64,000 nucleotides of DNA, taken from positions 727,501 through 791,500 of the forward strand of contig NZ_JAYKZX010000001.1 in assembly GCF_035989265.1 (NCBI RefSeq). Direction: 5' to 3'. The first letter of the stretch is position 1. The number at the start of each line of letters is the position of its first letter. This DNA comes from Sphingobium sp. HWE2-09. GTDB lineage: Bacteria > Pseudomonadota > Alphaproteobacteria > Sphingomonadales > Sphingomonadaceae. The translations under genes were made by a program, and so were the position numbers. Under the pieces are notes generated by a model that ran no database searches, was not told where the DNA came from, and saw nothing but the letters and a program-made list of their open reading frames with translations. Shown here one piece after another: positions 53,260 through 61,641 of the stretch.

Positions 53260-55064
53260 GACGCGATCAAACCTTCGTCTCCCAAATGGCACAAGATGCG
53301 GCTGCCTTTATCCAGTGGACGGCGCGGTGGCGGCGTGGTGGTGCAGACGCCATCCATCCGCGCGGCGCAACGTGGCAGAAACCGGCAAAGGTCCGGATGG
53401 TCGCTAATCGGCCCGATCGGCGGCGGCGCGGCTCCGGCATGGCTTTCCTCCAGCCATCCCGCGCGCATTTCCGGCACAGACCCGATCAGCAGGTCGGTAT
53501 AGGGATGATAGGGCGCGGCAGCGAACGCCGCGCGTGGCCCCGTCTCCACCATAGTACCCGCATAGAGCACCAATATATCGTCGCAGATCGCCCGCACCGT
53601 CGATATATCATGGCTGATGAACATCGTCGCGATGCCCAGTTCCCGGCGCAGTTCCGCCATCAACTCCAATATCGCCGCGCCCACCACCGTATCCAGCGCC
53701 GACGTGACCTCATCGCACAGGATCAATTGCGGATCGGCGGCCAGCGCGCGGGCCAGGTTGATCCGCTGCTTCTGCCCGCCTGACAGCCCACCGATCGGCC
53801 GGTCGATCAGGCTGGCGGGCAAACGGATCAGGTCCAGCAGCTCCAGCACGCGCAGATGCGCGGCATTGCCCTTCAACCCATGGTAGAAAGCCAGCGGCCG
53901 CTGTAATATCTGCCCCACCCGATGGGCGGGGTTGAGCGCGGTGTCGGCATTCTGGAACACCAGTTGGACGCGGCGAAACTGGTCCCGGCTGCGCCCCTGC
54001 AATCCGGGCGGTAGCGGCTCGCCATCCAGCAGTACCTGTCCGCTTGCAGGTGGCAGCAGACCGGCGATGACCCGCGCGATGGTCGATTTGCCAGATCCGC
54101 TCTCGCCGATCACGCCCAGCGTCGCGCCGCGCTCGATCGTCAGGTTGATGTCGCGCAGCACCGGCACGCGCGGTCGGCCATCCTTGCCGATCTTGCCATA
54201 GCCCGCCGTCATCCCCCGTATTTCCAGCAGCGGCGCGGCGGGCAGGTCGGCCTTGGCCGGGGCAGGGCGGATCGCCGGTCGGGCGGCCGCCATCAACGTC
54301 TTGGTATAATCGTCGGCCGGTGCGTGCAGTATCTGCGCCGCGGCTCCGGCCTCGCGAATGCGCCCCTGGTTCAGCACGACGATCTGGTCGGCCATCTGCG
54401 CCACGACGGCTAGGTCGTGCGACACATAGATGGCGGTCGCGCCGCGCTCCAGCACCACCGCCTTGAACGCGCGCAGCACCTCGATCTGGGTGGTGACGTC
54501 CAGCGCCGTGGTCGGCTCGTCCAAAATCACCAGTTCGGGATCGGTGATCAGCGCCATCGCCGCCATCAGCCGCTGCAATTGCCCGCCTGACAATTGGTGC
54601 GGATACCGCGAACCGATCGTGTCGGGGAAGGGCAGGGCCAGCGCGCGGAACAGCGTCACCGCCTTCGCCTCGGCCTGCCCACGCGGCATCAGGCCATGGA
54701 TCAGCGCCGGTTCGATGACTTGGTCCATGATCGTGCGCGACGGGTTGAACGCCGACGCGGCACTCTGCGCGATATAGGCGATGCGATTGCCGCGCAGCTG
54801 CGCCAGCGCGCTGCGATTCAGCGTCGTGATCTCGGCTTCGCCCACGCGGATCGATCCGCCCGCAATAGTGGCGCCCGGTCGCGCATGACCCAGCAGCGTC
54901 AGCGCGATCGTCGTCTTGCCCGACCCGCTCTCCCCGATCAGCGCCAGCACCTCGCCGCGACGCAACGCGAAATCGATGCCGCTGACGATCGGAAAGCTCT
55001 CGCCCGCCGCATTGCGCGCCGTGACGGTCAGGCCTTTCACCTCGACATGGGGCGTGTCGTTCAT
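53256..55064 (-). CDS. peptide/opine ABC transporter, fused double ATPase (DppD-DppF type)
   Basis: 602 residues with two complete nucleotide-binding domains. The first has Walker A GESGSGKTTI, signature LSGGQLQRLMAAMAL and Walker B LVILDEPTTALD; the second has GESGSGKSTI, LSGGQKQRINLARAL and LILCDEVTSALD. A C-terminal oligopeptide-transporter extension with Cys (CRFLPRCAARMDGVC) follows, typical of the Dpp/Opp/GsiA family. It powers uptake of a small peptide-, opine- or amine-like solute. The start overlaps the stop of the permease gene (ATGA). Confidence 0.92.
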   Translation of the reverse strand: MNDTPHVEVKGLTVTARNAAGESFPIVSGIDFALRRGEVLALIGESGSGKTTIALTLLGHARPGATIAGGSIRVGEAEITTLNRSALAQLRGNRIAYIAQSAASAFNPSRTIMDQVIEPALIHGLMPRGQAEAKAVTLFRALALPFPDTIGSRYPHQLSGGQLQRLMAAMALITDPELVILDEPTTALDVTTQIEVLRAFKAVVLERGATAIYVSHDLAVVAQMADQIVVLNQGRIREAGAAAQILHAPADDYTKTLMAAARPAIRPAPAKADLPAAPLLEIRGMTAGYGKIGKDGRPRVPVLRDINLTIERGATLGVIGESGSGKSTIARVIAGLLPPASGQVLLDGEPLPPGLQGRSRDQFRRVQLVFQNADTALNPAHRVGQILQRPLAFYHGLKGNAAHLRVLELLDLIRLPASLIDRPIGGLSGGQKQRINLARALAADPQLILCDEVTSALDTVVGAAILELMAELRRELGIATMFISHDISTVRAICDDILVLYAGTMVETGPRAAFAAAPYHPYTDLLIGSVPEMRAGWLEESHAGAAPPPIGPISDHPDLCRFLPRCAARMDGVCTTTPPPRRPLDKGSRILCHLGDEGLIAS

Positions 55065-55888
55065 CGGCCTTTCCCCTGTCCCGGCAGCGCGTCGATCAGC
55101 AGGTTGACGCCCACGGTCAGCGTCGCGATCGCCACCGCGGGCGCCAGTATCGCCAGCGCCCCTTCGCCCAGCCCCGAAATATTCTCCCGCACCAGCGACC
55201 CAAGGTCCGCGTCGGGCGGCTGCACGCCCAACCCCAAGAAGGACAGCCCCGACAGCAGCAGCACGATGAACACGAAGCGCAATCCAAAATCGGCCAGCAG
55301 CGGGTGGATCATATTGGGCAAAATCTCCGCGATGGCGATATGGAACCGCCCTTCGCCCCGCGCTTTGGCCACCTGCACATAATCCATCTGCGCCAGATTG
55401 ACTGCCAGCGCGCGGGCGATGCGATAATTGCCCGGCACATAGGTGATCGCCGCGATCAGCAGCAGCAACGGCAGCGACGATCCGAAGGCGGCGACCAGTA
55501 CCAGCGAGAAAATCTTGGACGGGATCGAAATCAACATGTCCATGAAGCGGGACAAAGGCTCGTCCACCCTGGCTCCGCCGACCGCCGCCGTCAGCGCCAG
55601 CGCCGTGCCGGTCGCGCTCGCCAGCAACGCCGCCGCCGCCGCCAGCCCCACCGTATAGCGTGCGCCCGACAGCAACCGGCTCAGCACATCGCGGCCCAGA
55701 TAGTCGCTGCCCAGCCAGTGCGCGGCGGATTGCCCGTCGAACACGTCATAGGCGACGAAGGCACCGACAGGGTAGGGCGCCAGCATCGGCCCGAACAGGG
55801 CGACGAGCAACCAGAAGACGACCAGCATCAGCCCAACCTTGCCCGACAGCGGCAGGACTTTGGCCCGTTGGAAAACATTAGCCATCAT
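55061..55888 (-). CDS. dipeptide-type ABC transporter permease DppC-like
   Basis: 275 residues with about 6 membrane segments. The Dpp/Opp-C signature occurs: HWLGSDYLGRDVLSRLLSGA near residue 62, and the EAA-type loop LAQMDYVQVAKARGEGRFHI then AIAEILPNMIHPLLADF. The ATG at 55888 overlaps the dppB stop (ATGA); an ATG at 55885 is also possible. The open frame that extends to 56311 covers the dppB gene and is a GC artefact. Confidence 0.9.
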   Translation of the reverse strand: MMANVFQRAKVLPLSGKVGLMLVVFWLLVALFGPMLAPYPVGAFVAYDVFDGQSAAHWLGSDYLGRDVLSRLLSGARYTVGLAAAAALLASATGTALALTAAVGGARVDEPLSRFMDMLISIPSKIFSLVLVAAFGSSLPLLLLIAAITYVPGNYRIARALAVNLAQMDYVQVAKARGEGRFHIAIAEILPNMIHPLLADFGLRFVFIVLLLSGLSFLGLGVQPPDADLGSLVRENISGLGEGALAILAPAVAIATLTVGVNLLIDALPGQGKGR

Positions 55889-56865
55889 TGCGCCCGCAAC
55901 CTGGGGTTGGCCAAGATCGCGGTCACATCCGCGATCAGCATCAGGATTAGATAGGCGGCGCAAAATATCATCGCGCACGCCTGCAACAACGGCATGTCGC
56001 GGCTGGTGACGGCATTGACCATCAGGCTGGCAAGGCCGGGATAGTTGAAAATCGTCTCCACGATCACCGCCCCGCCCAGCAGGTAGGACAGGCTCAGCGC
56101 CATGGCGTTGACGATCGGCGCGATCGCATTGGGCATGATATGCTTGAGCACCACCTGCACCGGCGCCACGCCCTTCAGCACCGCCATCTCGACATAAGGC
56201 CGGTCCATCTGGTCGATCACCGCCGCCCGCGTCATCCGCGCCATCTGCGCGATCACCACGACGCTCAGCGTCAGGATCGGCATGGCGACCCCGCGCAGAT
56301 AGTCGCCCCATTTCATCTCTTCGGACGCCAAAGCGATGGACGGCAACCAGCGTAGCTTCACCGAAAAGATCAGCACCGCGATCGTCGCCACCAGAAACTC
56401 CGGCACCGCGACCATGGAAAGCGTCGCGACATTAAGCGCGCGGTCGATCCGCCCACCCCGGTTCATCGCCGACCCGATGCCGATCGCCAGCGCCACCGGC
56501 ACCGCCACTAATGCGGTCAGCGCAGCGAGCAGCAGGCTGTTGGGCAATCGTTCGGCGATCACGTCGGCCACCGGCATGTTGGCGACCATCGACTGGCCCG
56601 GATCGCCGCTCACCATGCCGGTCAACCAACTGCCGTACCGAACATAGGCAGGTCGATCGAGACCCATCTCATGTCGCAACGCTGCCACTTGTTGCGGCGT
56701 CGCGCTCTGCCCCAACGCTTCCTGCGCCGCGTCGCCGGGCAGCAGTTGCGCGATGACGAAGATCGTCACGGACACCAGCAACAGCGTCAGCAACGAAGAC
56801 GCACAGCGCTTGGCCGTCAACGTCAGGGCGGCCCTCATGCCGCTATGCGATGGTGCGCCCGTCAT
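55885..56865 (-). CDS. dipeptide-type ABC transporter permease DppB-like
   Basis: 326 residues with six to seven membrane segments. It shows the DppB/OppB layout: a first TM (SLLTLLLVSVTIFVIAQLLP), the ALGQSATPQQVAALRHEMGL connector, and the EAA loop MDRPYVEMAVLKGVAPVQVV then LKHIMPNAIAPIVNAM. The start at 56865 overlaps the stop of the substrate-binding gene (TGATG), with GGAAGG just upstream. With DppC it forms the channel. Confidence 0.9.
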   Translation of the reverse strand: MTGAPSHSGMRAALTLTAKRCASSLLTLLLVSVTIFVIAQLLPGDAAQEALGQSATPQQVAALRHEMGLDRPAYVRYGSWLTGMVSGDPGQSMVANMPVADVIAERLPNSLLLAALTALVAVPVALAIGIGSAMNRGGRIDRALNVATLSMVAVPEFLVATIAVLIFSVKLRWLPSIALASEEMKWGDYLRGVAMPILTLSVVVIAQMARMTRAAVIDQMDRPYVEMAVLKGVAPVQVVLKHIMPNAIAPIVNAMALSLSYLLGGAVIVETIFNYPGLASLMVNAVTSRDMPLLQACAMIFCAAYLILMLIADVTAILANPRLRAQ

Positions 56866-58406
56866 CAGCCTTCCCACCACACATGTTCGGCGAATTGATA
56901 GCCCATCAGGCCGCCCAGTGAGACGGGGTACAGCCCCTTCAACCGCCGGTCATAGCCGTCGATCAGGCTGATGAAGACCGGGATGCCGACCCCGCAATGG
57001 TCGTGCACCAGCCCTTGCATCTCGCCATAAAGCTGCTTGCGCCGCCCCTGGTCGGCCTCGCCCCGCGCTTCCAGCAGCAGCCGGTCGAAGCGCGTATTCT
57101 TCCACCCGCTCTCGTTCCAGGCGGCGTCCGATTTGTAGAACAGGCTGAACAGCAGGTCGGCGGTCGGCCTTGGGTTGGTGTTGCCGAAACCCAGCGGATG
57201 CTTCATCCAGTGGGTCGACCAATAGCCATCGCCCGGCACCCGGTTGACCGCCAGCTTCAACCCCACGCGCGATCCATATTCCTGCAAGATCGACGCCATG
57301 TCGACCGATCCGTCAGCGGCGGGCGACGCATAGACGGGCAACCGCACGCCCGTCAGCCCGGCGCGCTGCAAATGCCAGCGCGCCTTGTCCAGATCGAGCG
57401 ACCGTTGCGGCAGGTCGGCGCGATAATAGGGATGAAAAGGGGGTATCGGCTGGTCGTTGGCGATCGTCGCATAGCCGCGATACAGCGCCCGCTTGATGAG
57501 CGGCCGGTCGATCAGATATTTCATCGCCGCCACGAAATGCGGATTGCCGGTCGGCAACTGTCGCTGCTGCATGATCAGGTTGGTGTAAAGTCCCGATTGC
57601 GTTTCCAGCAGCGCATGGCCGCGCGACGCCATGATCCGCTTGGTCGATCGCGGATTAACCGCGATTACCAGCTGCACGTCACCCGACAACAGCGCATTGA
57701 CCCGACTGACCTCGTCGGGAATCCCGATCAGTTCGATCTCGTCTAGATAGGGTTTGCCCGGCTTCCAGAAATTGGGGTTACGTCGCGCCAGCGTCCGCAC
57801 CCCCGGCCGGAATTGCGCACAGATATAAGGACCGGTGCCATTGGCGGTCCGAAAATCGCGCGTGCCCGCGCGCAGGATCAGGAAATGGGATTGCGCCAAT
57901 ATCGTCGGCAAATCGGCATTGGGACCGGTCAGCCGGATCGTCAGCTCATGCCGCCCGGTCGCCTTCACCTGCGCAAACTGTTCGGCGATCTGCGCCATCT
58001 TGGACCCGACTGCGACATCCTTGTGCCGCAGCAGCGACCAGACGACATCGGCGGCGGTCAGGTCTGCGCCGTCATGGAACGTCACGCCCTTGCGGAGACG
58101 CACATGCCAGTCGATCTGGTTAGCACTTTCCATCCGTTCGGCCAGCGCCGGGCGGGGGGCCAGGTTGCGATCCAGCTGCGTCAGCCCGCTATAGAACATA
58201 TAATGGCGGATATAATCGGTCGATAGCGCGCCCTTGGCCGGGTCCAGCGTATCGGCGGTCGAACTGGACAGGCTGGCGACGCGAATCCGACCACCACGGC
58301 GCGGCTTGCCAGCCGCCATCGCGCCATCTGGCAACAACAGCCCGGCGCCGATGCCAAGCCCCGCACCGATCAGGTCACGCCGGGAAAAGGGCGGATGTCT
58401 GTCCAT
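56865..58406 (-). CDS. peptide/opine ABC transporter substrate-binding protein (SBP family 5)
   Basis: 513 residues. It begins with a Tat signal (MDRHPPFSRRDLIGAGLGIG; SRRDLIG twin-Arg motif, then AMAAG). The family-5 region includes LRKGVTFHDGADLTAADVVW, TGPYICAQFRPGVRTLARRN and a C-terminal lobe with NPRPTADLLFSLFY. It captures the transported solute in the periplasm. The Tat export is less usual for this family (mostly Sec) and occurs here with the Met at 58406. The start overlaps the stop of the upstream FAD oxidoreductase gene (TGATG). The extension to 58508 in the open frame is not real. Confidence 0.9.
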   Translation of the reverse strand: MDRHPPFSRRDLIGAGLGIGAGLLLPDGAMAAGKPRRGGRIRVASLSSSTADTLDPAKGALSTDYIRHYMFYSGLTQLDRNLAPRPALAERMESANQIDWHVRLRKGVTFHDGADLTAADVVWSLLRHKDVAVGSKMAQIAEQFAQVKATGRHELTIRLTGPNADLPTILAQSHFLILRAGTRDFRTANGTGPYICAQFRPGVRTLARRNPNFWKPGKPYLDEIELIGIPDEVSRVNALLSGDVQLVIAVNPRSTKRIMASRGHALLETQSGLYTNLIMQQRQLPTGNPHFVAAMKYLIDRPLIKRALYRGYATIANDQPIPPFHPYYRADLPQRSLDLDKARWHLQRAGLTGVRLPVYASPAADGSVDMASILQEYGSRVGLKLAVNRVPGDGYWSTHWMKHPLGFGNTNPRPTADLLFSLFYKSDAAWNESGWKNTRFDRLLLEARGEADQGRRKQLYGEMQGLVHDHCGVGIPVFISLIDGYDRRLKGLYPVSLGGLMGYQFAEHVWWEG

Positions 58407-59689
58407 CAATGGATGACATCCTGCCACTTGTACCACAGGCCCACCAGCGGCAGGAACCAGGGCTTGCCGAAATGGCCCGGTACGCTCGGCCAATCCAGCC
58501 CTGCCCACGGATTGGCGTCCGGCTCGCCGCTCATCACGCGGGCCATCTGCTGACCCATATGGGTCGCCATCTGCACGCCATGGCCGCTATAGCCCATGGA
58601 ATAATAGAGGCCGTCAGTCTCGCCCGCGCGCGGCAGGCGATCGGCGGTCAGGTCCACCATGCCGCCCCACACATGGTCGATGCCCACGCCCTTTAGCGCC
58701 GGGAACATCGCGCCCATCGCCTCTTCCAGGATCAGCCCGCTCTTGGCGTCCGACCGGGGATCGCTGATCGCAAAGCGCGCCCGCCCGCCGAAGATCAGAC
58801 GATTGTCCGGTGTCAGGCGGAAATAATTGCCGATATTCTTGCTGGTCACATAATTGCGCCGCCCCGGCAACAACCGGTCGATCAACGCATCGTCCAGCGG
58901 CTCCGTCGCGATGATGAAGCTGCCTACCGACACGATCCGCCGCCTGAAGAACGCGAAAGGACCGACGGCAGGCGCGCCTCCGGTGGCGACTAGCAGTTGC
59001 TTCGCCGTCACAGTCCCGCGCGCGGACGTAATGCGCCAGCCTTGCGGCGCGCGCTGGAAATCGGTGACCGCCGCGCCCTCATATATGCGCGCTCCGGCCC
59101 GCACTGCCGCTTCCGCCAGTCCCACGCCGAACCGGCCGGGATGCACCTGCGCGCTGGTCGTCTGGATCAGCGCGCCGTAAAAGCCGTCCGATCCCACTTC
59201 CTCCCGGATACGCTCGGGCGGCACCAGTCGCACATTCTGGTCGACTTCCGCTGCCAGCAAATCATGCGCGCGCACCAGCTTGTCATAATGGGCGGGCTTG
59301 GCGGCCAGCTTCACTCGGCCGCACCGGTTGAAATTGCAGTCTATGCCTTCCTCACGCGCCAGCCGCTCGACCGTATCGACGGCATCGCAATGCGCGCGAT
59401 AATAGGCCTTGGCGACATCCCTGCCGAACCGCGCGGACAGCGCGCCATAATCATGGGACGTGCCATTGTTGCACTGCCCCCCGTTGCGACCTGACGCTTC
59501 GCCCACGACACGTCCGGCCTCCAGCAGCACGACGCTTGCCCCCCGCTTCGCCAGCGCCAGCGCCGCCGATAGCCCGGTAAAGCCGCCGCCGATGATCGCC
59601 ACATCGGCCACGCCTTCGACGCCGCCTTGCGCCCCGCCCAGGAAGGGCGGCGCGCTGGCCAGCCAGTAGGAGAGGGGGGATGCGGTCAT
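58406..59689 (-). CDS. FAD-dependent oxidoreductase, PuuB/OrdL-like
   Basis: 427 residues of the DAO family. FAD motif VADVAIIGGGFTGLSAALAL follows a Trp-containing N-terminal segment (PLSYWLASAPPFLGG), as in PuuB; GEASGRNGGQCNNG is the typical next motif; a C-terminal part is DGLYYSMGYSGHGVQMATHM. PuuB-type enzymes oxidise gamma-glutamyl-putrescine or similar amines to the aldehyde with H2O2 release. The ATG at 59689 begins MTASPLSYWLA; the long frame upstream overlaps the HAD gene. It precedes the substrate-binding gene with a TGATG overlap, and the PuuC-like aldehyde dehydrogenase at 48.3 kb would accept its product. Confidence 0.88.
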   Translation of the reverse strand: MTASPLSYWLASAPPFLGGAQGGVEGVADVAIIGGGFTGLSAALALAKRGASVVLLEAGRVVGEASGRNGGQCNNGTSHDYGALSARFGRDVAKAYYRAHCDAVDTVERLAREEGIDCNFNRCGRVKLAAKPAHYDKLVRAHDLLAAEVDQNVRLVPPERIREEVGSDGFYGALIQTTSAQVHPGRFGVGLAEAAVRAGARIYEGAAVTDFQRAPQGWRITSARGTVTAKQLLVATGGAPAVGPFAFFRRRIVSVGSFIIATEPLDDALIDRLLPGRRNYVTSKNIGNYFRLTPDNRLIFGGRARFAISDPRSDAKSGLILEEAMGAMFPALKGVGIDHVWGGMVDLTADRLPRAGETDGLYYSMGYSGHGVQMATHMGQQMARVMSGEPDANPWAGLDWPSVPGHFGKPWFLPLVGLWYKWQDVIH

Positions 59690-59696
59690 GCCAGGC

Positions 59697-60365
59697 TTAC
59701 AGGCCGACGACCGCAGGCAGGCAACCGATATGCGGGATTTCCACGTCGCGATAGAAGGCGTTGGACGGCTCATGCCCGCGCCCCACGAACACCCGGCATC
59801 CAAAATGCAGGTCTGTCGCCGTATTCTGGTCGTAGCGGAAGCTGGACGACACATGCATCATGTCTTCCGGGTTCGCGCCCAGCTGGTCGAACATATATTC
59901 GAACGCCTGCATCCGCGGCTTATACGCCTGCGCCATCTGCGCGGTATAGACCGCATGGAAGGGCGCGCCCAGCATGGCGACATTGTGATGGATCTGGTCG
60001 TTCATCGCATTGGACAGGATGACGAGCGGGATCTTGTCGCCAATCTGGGAAAGGCCGCCAGCCACATCGTCATGCGGCCCCCATGTCGGTACGGCGGCAT
60101 AGATCGCATCGGCATCGGCCTCATTATAGGCGACGCCCCATTTCTCGCACGTCCGCCGCAGCGAGTTGCGGATGATGTCCTGATAGGGTTCCCATGACCC
60201 CATTACCTGATCGAGGCGATAGGCGCTCCAGTCCTTGCAAAAAGCAGGCAGCTTTTCCGCATCGATGCGATCGGCCATGAAAGCGGTCGCCATTTCGGTC
60301 ATGCGGAACCGGGTCAACGTGCCATAACAGTCGAAACTGATATATTTGGGCCGGAAATTGGGCAT
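59697..60365 (-). CDS. haloacid dehalogenase-type (HAD) hydrolase
   Basis: 222 residues resembling the L-2-haloacid-dehalogenase (type II) HAD group. The nucleophile Asp is in YISFDCYGTLTRFR; motif II includes IPLVILSNAMND; motif III/IV includes AYKPRMQAFEYMFDQLG and HVSSSFRYDQNTATDLHFGC. The true dehalogenase active site is not certain, since this HAD group also covers many phosphatases. It is the first gene of the nine-gene series, 7 bp before the PuuB-like gene. The ATG at 60365 follows AAAGGA; a promoter would lie in the 240-bp gap upstream. Confidence 0.84.
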   Translation of the reverse strand: MPNFRPKYISFDCYGTLTRFRMTEMATAFMADRIDAEKLPAFCKDWSAYRLDQVMGSWEPYQDIIRNSLRRTCEKWGVAYNEADADAIYAAVPTWGPHDDVAGGLSQIGDKIPLVILSNAMNDQIHHNVAMLGAPFHAVYTAQMAQAYKPRMQAFEYMFDQLGANPEDMMHVSSSFRYDQNTATDLHFGCRVFVGRGHEPSNAFYRDVEIPHIGCLPAVVGL

Positions 60366-60604
60366 CGGCGGAACGTCCTTTGCAGGTTTTCTTGAGGTGG
60401 CTTGAAAGCCGTGTGACAGGGCTATTACGACATGGCCGCACCGGAACATGAACCCCATTTCTAACGGGGTGGGCGCAGATTATAGGCTTTTATCGCCACG
60501 CATTCGGCATAGCCTGCCGCGACCGCTCATGCCCATAATCCGTGCCGATGATCGATGCGAAAAGGCGATCCTGCCGGGCGGGGACGGCATGGAATAGCGC
60601 GTCC

Positions 60605-61531
60605 TTAATAACCACGATCGCGCGCCACCTCGCCGATCATGGCGCGACCCGTTTCATGATTGCGAATATTGGCGATCAACGCGCGCGCCGCGCTGTCCGC
60701 GCGGGTCATGCTGGCGACATGCGGCGTGATCAAGATACGGGGATGCGCCCAGAATGAATGATCCGCAGGCAGCGGTTCGGGATCGGTCACGTCCAACACC
60801 GCCCCCGACAGATGCCCTTCGTCCAGTAAGGACAGCAGATCCTGCTCCACCAGATGCGGACCCCGCCCGACATTGACCAACCCTGCGCCATGCGGCAGTT
60901 GCGACAACAAATCCCGGCACAAAATGCCGCGTGTCGCATCGGTCAGCGGCAACAGGCAGATCAGGATATCGCATCCCGCCAGAAATGCGGGCAACCCATC
61001 ATCGCCCGCATGGCAATCCACGCCATCGATGCTGTGCGCCGACCGGCTCCATCCCGACAGGGGAAACCCGAACGGGGCCAGCGCACCCAGCACAGCCTGG
61101 CCCAGATTGCCCAGCCCCATCACGCCGATCCGCCGTTCGCCCGCCGGAACCAGCGTGATCGGCGCCCATCGCCCTTCGCGCTGCGCCTCCCGATAATCGA
61201 TCAGGTTCCGGTGCAGCGCCAGCACCGCCATGGTCACATATTCGACCATGCCCGCTACGATGCCCGGTTCGATCATGCGCACGACCCGCACATGCGGCGG
61301 CAGCGCCGCCATGTCGAACTGGTCGATCCCCGCGCCGATCGAAAACAGCACTTCCAGATTGGGCAGGCTTGCGATCAATTCGGCCGATGGCGCCCAGGCG
61401 GCCAGATAGCGGATCGCGGTCGGATCATATGGCTCCGCCGGATCGACGAAACCGATATCCGGCGCGTCCTCCGCAAAGATCGCGCGCCATGTGCGCCCAC
61501 GCGCGGCATCGGATGTATAGAGCAGGGTCAT
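60605..61531 (-). CDS. ghrA: D-2-hydroxyacid dehydrogenase, glyoxylate/hydroxypyruvate reductase A-like
   Basis: 308 residues. NAD-binding motif RIGVMGLGNLGQAVLGALAP, catalytic Arg region in LVNVGRGPHLVEQDLLSLLD, the Glu in the DPEPLPADHSFWAHPRI block and the His in ILITPHVASMT match the GhrA/2-hydroxyacid dehydrogenase family. Likely activity is reduction of glyoxylate or hydroxypyruvate with NAD(P)H. The ATG at 61531 is preferred; the open frame to 61582 runs into the terminator. It is transcribed separately from the HAD operon (gap 239 bp) after the terminator of the TonB receptor gene. Confidence 0.86.
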   Translation of the reverse strand: MTLLYTSDAARGRTWRAIFAEDAPDIGFVDPAEPYDPTAIRYLAAWAPSAELIASLPNLEVLFSIGAGIDQFDMAALPPHVRVVRMIEPGIVAGMVEYVTMAVLALHRNLIDYREAQREGRWAPITLVPAGERRIGVMGLGNLGQAVLGALAPFGFPLSGWSRSAHSIDGVDCHAGDDGLPAFLAGCDILICLLPLTDATRGILCRDLLSQLPHGAGLVNVGRGPHLVEQDLLSLLDEGHLSGAVLDVTDPEPLPADHSFWAHPRILITPHVASMTRADSAARALIANIRNHETGRAMIGEVARDRGY

Positions 61532-61550
61532 GCCATCGACCTTATCAAAA

Positions 61551-61609
61551 ACTCGAAAAGAAAAGGCCGCCGACGTTCCCAAGGCTTGGAGGGAGGAACG
61601 TCGGCGGCC
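61551..61609 (-). terminator. rho-independent terminator after the TonB receptor gene
   Basis: Perfect 15-bp stem GGCCGCCGACGTTCC / complement (61565-61579 and 61595-61609) with a 15-nt loop. On the minus strand it is followed by TTTTCTTTTC, a clear intrinsic terminator. It starts 33 bp past the receptor stop and separates that gene from ghrA. Confidence 0.9.
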
Positions 61610-61641
61610 GATCGGAGCCTTGCGGCCCCGAAGTCAGTCGA

